Shown here: positions 61,030 to 64,000 of the stretch, in pieces
Numbering within the stretch: the first letter of the stretch is position 1
Layout of the letters: every line of letters begins with the position of its first letter
DNA from: Streptomyces sp. NRRL F-525
Lineage (GTDB): Bacteria; Actinomycetota; Actinomycetes; Streptomycetales; Streptomycetaceae
Direction of reading: 5' to 3'
DNA length: 64,000 nt
Assembly (NCBI RefSeq): GCF_000716605.1
Contig: NZ_JNXE01000032.1
Span: 47,534-111,533, forward strand
Notes under the pieces: model-generated
Databases searched by the model: none
Told to the model about the DNA's origin: nothing
What the model saw: the letters and a program-made list of their open reading frames with translations, nothing else
Translations under genes and position numbers: made by a program

Positions 61030-61929
61030 ATGGCTCCGACCTCCACTCCGCAGACCCCCTTCGGGCGGGTCCTCACCGCCATGGTCACGCCGTTCACGGC
61101 GGACGGCGCACTCGACCTCGACGGCGCTCAGCGGCTCGCGACCCACCTGGTGGACGCAGGCAACGACGGCCTGATCATCAACGGCACCACCGGTGAGTCC
61201 CCGACCACCAGCGACGCGGAGAAAGCGGATCTCGTACGAGCCGTACTGGAAGCGGTCGGAGACCGCGCCCACGTCATCGCCGGCGTCGGCACGAACGACA
61301 CCCACCACAGCGTCGAACTCGCCCGCACGGCCGAACACACCGGCGCACACGGCCTGCTCGTCGTCACGCCGTACTACAACAAGCCCCCGCAAGAGGGCCT
61401 GTACCGTCACTTCAAGACGATCGCCGACGCCGCCGAACTGCCGGTCATGCTCTACGACATCCCCGGCCGCAGCGGCGTCCCGATCGGCACCGAGACCCTG
61501 GTGCGGCTCGCCGAGCACCCCAGGATCGTCGCCAACAAGGACGCCAAGGGCGACCTCGGCCGCGCCAGCTGGGCCATCGCCCGGACCGGCCTGGCCTGGT
61601 ACTCCGGCGACGACATGCTGAACCTGCCGCTGCTCTCCGTGGGCGCGGTCGGCTTCGTCTCGGTCGTCGGCCATGTGGTCACACCTGAATTGCGCACCCT
61701 GGTGGAGGCGTATGTCTCCGGTGACGTCCAGAAGGCCACCGAGATCCACCAGAAGCTGCTCCCCGTCTACACCGGCATGTTCCGCACCCAGGGCGTCATG
61801 ACCACCAAGGCCGCGCTCACCCTCCAGGGACTGCCCGCCGGACCGCTGCGCTCACCGATGGTCGAGTGCTCGCCCGAGGAGATCGCCCAGCTCAAGATCG
61901 ATCTTGCCGCCGGCGGGGTACAGCTCTGA
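61030..61929 (+). CDS. dapA: 4-hydroxy-tetrahydrodipicolinate synthase
   Basis: DapA condenses pyruvate with aspartate semialdehyde in the lysine/diaminopimelate pathway. The 299-residue protein has N-G-T-T-G-E-S (about residue 52, triad Thr), V-V-T-P-Y-Y-N-K-P-P (about 115, catalytic Tyr) and I-V-A-N-K-D-A-K-G-D (about 168, Schiff-base Lys). ATG 61030 is preferred; GTG 61021 is in frame. A TAGCGT hexamer at 61017-61022 ends seven bases before the ATG, so a leaderless transcript is possible. Confidence 0.95.
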   Translation: MAPTSTPQTPFGRVLTAMVTPFTADGALDLDGAQRLATHLVDAGNDGLIINGTTGESPTTSDAEKADLVRAVLEAVGDRAHVIAGVGTNDTHHSVELARTAEHTGAHGLLVVTPYYNKPPQEGLYRHFKTIADAAELPVMLYDIPGRSGVPIGTETLVRLAEHPRIVANKDAKGDLGRASWAIARTGLAWYSGDDMLNLPLLSVGAVGFVSVVGHVVTPELRTLVEAYVSGDVQKATEIHQKLLPVYTGMFRTQGVMTTKAALTLQGLPAGPLRSPMVECSPEEIAQLKIDLAAGGVQL

Positions 61930-62005
61930 CAACGGACTTCACAACTGAATACGCGGGGCTTCGGCGCCCGCACCACACATCCGACAACTGCATTTGCACG
62001 AACGT

Positions 62006-62043
62006 CATGCGCGCCACGTGCCCACAGGTACGTGGCGCGCATG
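62006..62043 (+). promoter_or_regulatory. Hairpin directly before the RNase J ribosome-binding site
   Basis: CATGCGCGCCACGT (62006-62019) pairs exactly with 62030-62043 over 14 bases with a 10-base loop. The right arm ends at the start of the GGTAGGAGA ribosome-binding site of the RNase J gene. It may end dapA transcripts or regulate RNase J translation. Confidence 0.55.
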
Positions 62044-62057
62044 GGTAGGAGAGTCTT

Positions 62058-63743
62058 TTGAGTCATCCGCATCCTGAACTCGCCCCGCCGCCCAAGCTCC
62101 CCGAAGGCGGCCTGAGGGTCACCCCACTCGGCGGCCTCGGGGAAATCGGCCGGAACATGACGGTCTTCGAATACGGCGGCCGTCTGCTCATCGTCGACTG
62201 CGGTGTGCTCTTCCCCGAGGAGGAGCAGCCCGGAATCGACCTGATCCTGCCGGACTTCACGTCCATCAGGGACCGCCTCGACGACATCGACGGCATCGTC
62301 CTCACGCACGGCCACGAGGACCACATCGGCGGTGTCCCTTATCTCCTCCGGGAGAAGGCGGACATTCCGCTGATCGGCTCCAAGCTGACCCTCGCCCTCA
62401 TCGAGGCGAAGCTCCAGGAGCACCGCATCCGGCCGTACACGCTCGAGGTTGCCGAGGGGCACCGCGAGCGCATCGGTCCCTTCGACTGCGAGTTCGTCGC
62501 GGTCAACCACTCGATCCCGGACGCGCTCGCGGTCGCCATCCGCACCCCCGCGGGCATGGTCGTCCACACGGGCGACTTCAAGATGGACCAGCTCCCGCTG
62601 GACGGCCGTCTCACGGATCTACACGCGTTCGCCCGGCTCAGCGAGGAGGGCATCGACCTGCTCCTCGCCGACTCGACGAACGCCGAAGTCCCGGGCTTCG
62701 TCCCGCCCGAGCGCGACATCTCGAACGTCCTGCGCCAGGTCTTCGGCAACGCCCGCAAGCGGATCATCGTGGCCAGCTTCGCCAGCCACGTCCACCGCAT
62801 CCAGCAGATCCTGGACACGGCCCACGAGTACGGCCGCAGGGTCGCCTTCGTCGGCCGCTCGATGGTCCGCAACATGGGCATCGCCCGTGACCTCGGCTAT
62901 CTCAAGGTCCCGCCGGGCCTGGTGGTCGACGTCAAGACGCTCGACGACCTCCCGGACAGCCAGGTCGTCCTGGTCTGCACGGGCTCGCAGGGCGAACCGA
63001 TGGCCGCCCTGTCCCGCATGGCCAACCGGGACCACCAGATCCGCATCGTCGCGGGCGACACGGTGATCCTGGCCTCGTCGCTCATCCCGGGCAACGAGAA
63101 CGCGGTCTACCGGGTCATCAACGGCCTCACCCGCTGGGGCGCCAACGTCGTCCACAAGGGCAACGCCAAGGTCCACGTCTCCGGACACGCCTCGGCCGGC
63201 GAGCTGCTGTACTTCTACAACATCTGCCGCCCGAAGAACCTGATGCCGGTCCACGGCGAATGGCGCCACCTACGGGCCAACGCCGAGCTGGGCGCCATGA
63301 CCGGCGTCCCGCACGACCGCATCGTCATCGCCGAGGACGGCGTGGTCGTCGACCTCATCGAGGGCAAGGCCAAGATCTCGGGCAAGGTCCAGGCGGGCTA
63401 TGTCTACGTCGACGGCCTCTCGGTCGGCGATGTCGGCGAACCCGCGCTGAAGGACCGCAGGATCCTGGGCGACGAGGGCATCATCTCGGTCTTCGTCGTC
63501 GTGGACTCGTCCACCGGCAAGATCACGGGCGGCCCGCACATCCAGGCCCGCGGCTCCGGCATCGAGGACTCCGCCTTCGTGGACGTCGTCCCGAGGATCA
63601 CGGAGGTCCTGGAACGCTCGGCCCAGGACGGCGTCGTGGAGCCCCACCAGCTGCAACAACTGATCCGCCGCACGCTGGGCAAGTGGGTCTCCGACAACTA
63701 TCGGCGCAGGCCGATGATCCTCCCGGTCGTCGTGGAGGTCTGA
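62058..63743 (+). CDS. rnj: Ribonuclease J
   Basis: RNase J is an endonuclease and 5'-exonuclease that degrades mRNA and matures rRNA. The 561-residue protein has the metallo-beta-lactamase site L-T-H-G-H-E-D-H-I-G-G near residue 82, then H-T-G-D-F-K-M-D near residue 172. The beta-CASP helix motifs are A-D-S-T-N and S-G-H-A-S-A-G-E. The start is a TTG at 62058, with TAGGAGAG upstream; no better start occurs in frame. The position next to dapA is conserved in actinobacteria. Confidence 0.95.
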   Translation: MSHPHPELAPPPKLPEGGLRVTPLGGLGEIGRNMTVFEYGGRLLIVDCGVLFPEEEQPGIDLILPDFTSIRDRLDDIDGIVLTHGHEDHIGGVPYLLREKADIPLIGSKLTLALIEAKLQEHRIRPYTLEVAEGHRERIGPFDCEFVAVNHSIPDALAVAIRTPAGMVVHTGDFKMDQLPLDGRLTDLHAFARLSEEGIDLLLADSTNAEVPGFVPPERDISNVLRQVFGNARKRIIVASFASHVHRIQQILDTAHEYGRRVAFVGRSMVRNMGIARDLGYLKVPPGLVVDVKTLDDLPDSQVVLVCTGSQGEPMAALSRMANRDHQIRIVAGDTVILASSLIPGNENAVYRVINGLTRWGANVVHKGNAKVHVSGHASAGELLYFYNICRPKNLMPVHGEWRHLRANAELGAMTGVPHDRIVIAEDGVVVDLIEGKAKISGKVQAGYVYVDGLSVGDVGEPALKDRRILGDEGIISVFVVVDSSTGKITGGPHIQARGSGIEDSAFVDVVPRITEVLERSAQDGVVEPHQLQQLIRRTLGKWVSDNYRRRPMILPVVVEV

Positions 63744-63773
63744 CCGTCGTACGACCCCCTCGTACGCGTGAAC

Positions 63774-63817
63774 CTGGAGCGGGCCGCCTCGATTTGCATC
63801 GAGGCGGCCCGCTCCAG
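63774..63817 (+). terminator. Hairpin terminator after RNase J
   Basis: CTGGAGCGGGCCGCCTCGAT (63774-63793) pairs exactly with 63798-63817: a 20-bp stem with a 4-base loop, 31 bases after the stop codon. Confidence 0.92.
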
Positions 63818-63906
63818 TACGTTTACGGCTCCGCCTGAGGGGGAACCCGGACACTTCGCGTGTACGGGAGCCACTCCCGAAGGGCCGGAAAATCCGACTC
63901 AGAACT

Positions 63907-64000
63907 TCTGATAAAGTCGGAACCGCCGGAAAGGGAAACGCGGAAGCGGAAACCTGGAAAGCACCGAGGAAATCGGAACCGGAAACGGTCTGATAGAGTC
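63907..64000 (+). promoter_or_regulatory. Tandem promoter-like motifs, possibly of an rRNA operon
   Basis: TCTGATAAAGTC (63907-63918) and TCTGATAGAGTC (63989-64000) recur 82 bases apart in a purine-rich stretch with no coding frame. The motifs contain TAAAGT and TAGAGT, -10 type hexamers. Streptomyces rRNA operons carry several tandem promoters of this look. No -35 hexamer is clear, and the operon itself would lie beyond the window. Confidence 0.45.

Overview
The window is chromosomal DNA from a high-GC actinomycete, almost certainly a Streptomyces species. The third codon position is almost always G or C, GTG starts are frequent, and the order of core genes matches the Streptomyces chromosome: proS, rimP-nusA-ylxR-infB, DUF503-rbfA-truB, ribF, a type VII (ESX) secretion locus, rpsO-pnp, an M16 peptidase, dapB, thyX, dapA and RNase J. 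All assignments come from reading the sequence and its translations; no database search was run.

Bases 1-13,431 hold the end of one GNAT acetyltransferase, a second GNAT gene, proS and then two accessory cassettes. The first (2,701-6,044) is a tightly overlapping redox operon: a Ser-rich membrane-anchored protein, an ApbE flavin transferase, a ferric-reductase-like membrane protein, a NuoF-like flavoprotein and a small ferredoxin. The Ser-rich protein ends in a motif resembling the ApbE flavinylation site. The second (6,114-11,420) is an Lrp/AsnC-type regulator divergent from an M20 amidohydrolase, DUF3311, sodium:solute symporter and amidohydrolase operon, which looks like uptake and hydrolysis of an acylated amino acid or dipeptide. 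An apparent pseudokinase, a ferritin-like DUF4439 protein and a lipoprotein lie on the minus strand before rimP.

Bases 13,741-26,441 are the translation and RNA-maturation block. The infB leader contains three chained micro-ORFs and a hairpin just before the Shine-Dalgarno sequence. Between truB and ribF lies a 1,407-residue protein that combines an apparently dead trypsin-like domain with a P-loop ATPase interrupted by twelve 39-bp tandem repeats.

Bases 26,506-52,730 hold a complete type VII secretion locus sitting between ribF and rpsO. It encodes an EspI-like ATPase, EccE, EccB, two mycosins, two WXG100 proteins, larger WXG-type candidate substrates, EccC and EccD, plus several ESX-linked proteins of unknown function. 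The centre of the locus has less GC-biased codon use than the flanking ecc genes and contains remnants of decayed genes. A 31-bp perfect inverted repeat follows the WXG100 pair.

Bases 52,813-64,000 return to core genes: a DUF397 protein, rpsO, pnp, M16 peptidase, dapB, small membrane proteins, thyX, dapA and RNase J. Strong hairpin terminators punctuate the block. The last 100 bases carry two promoter-like motifs that may belong to an rRNA operon beyond the window.
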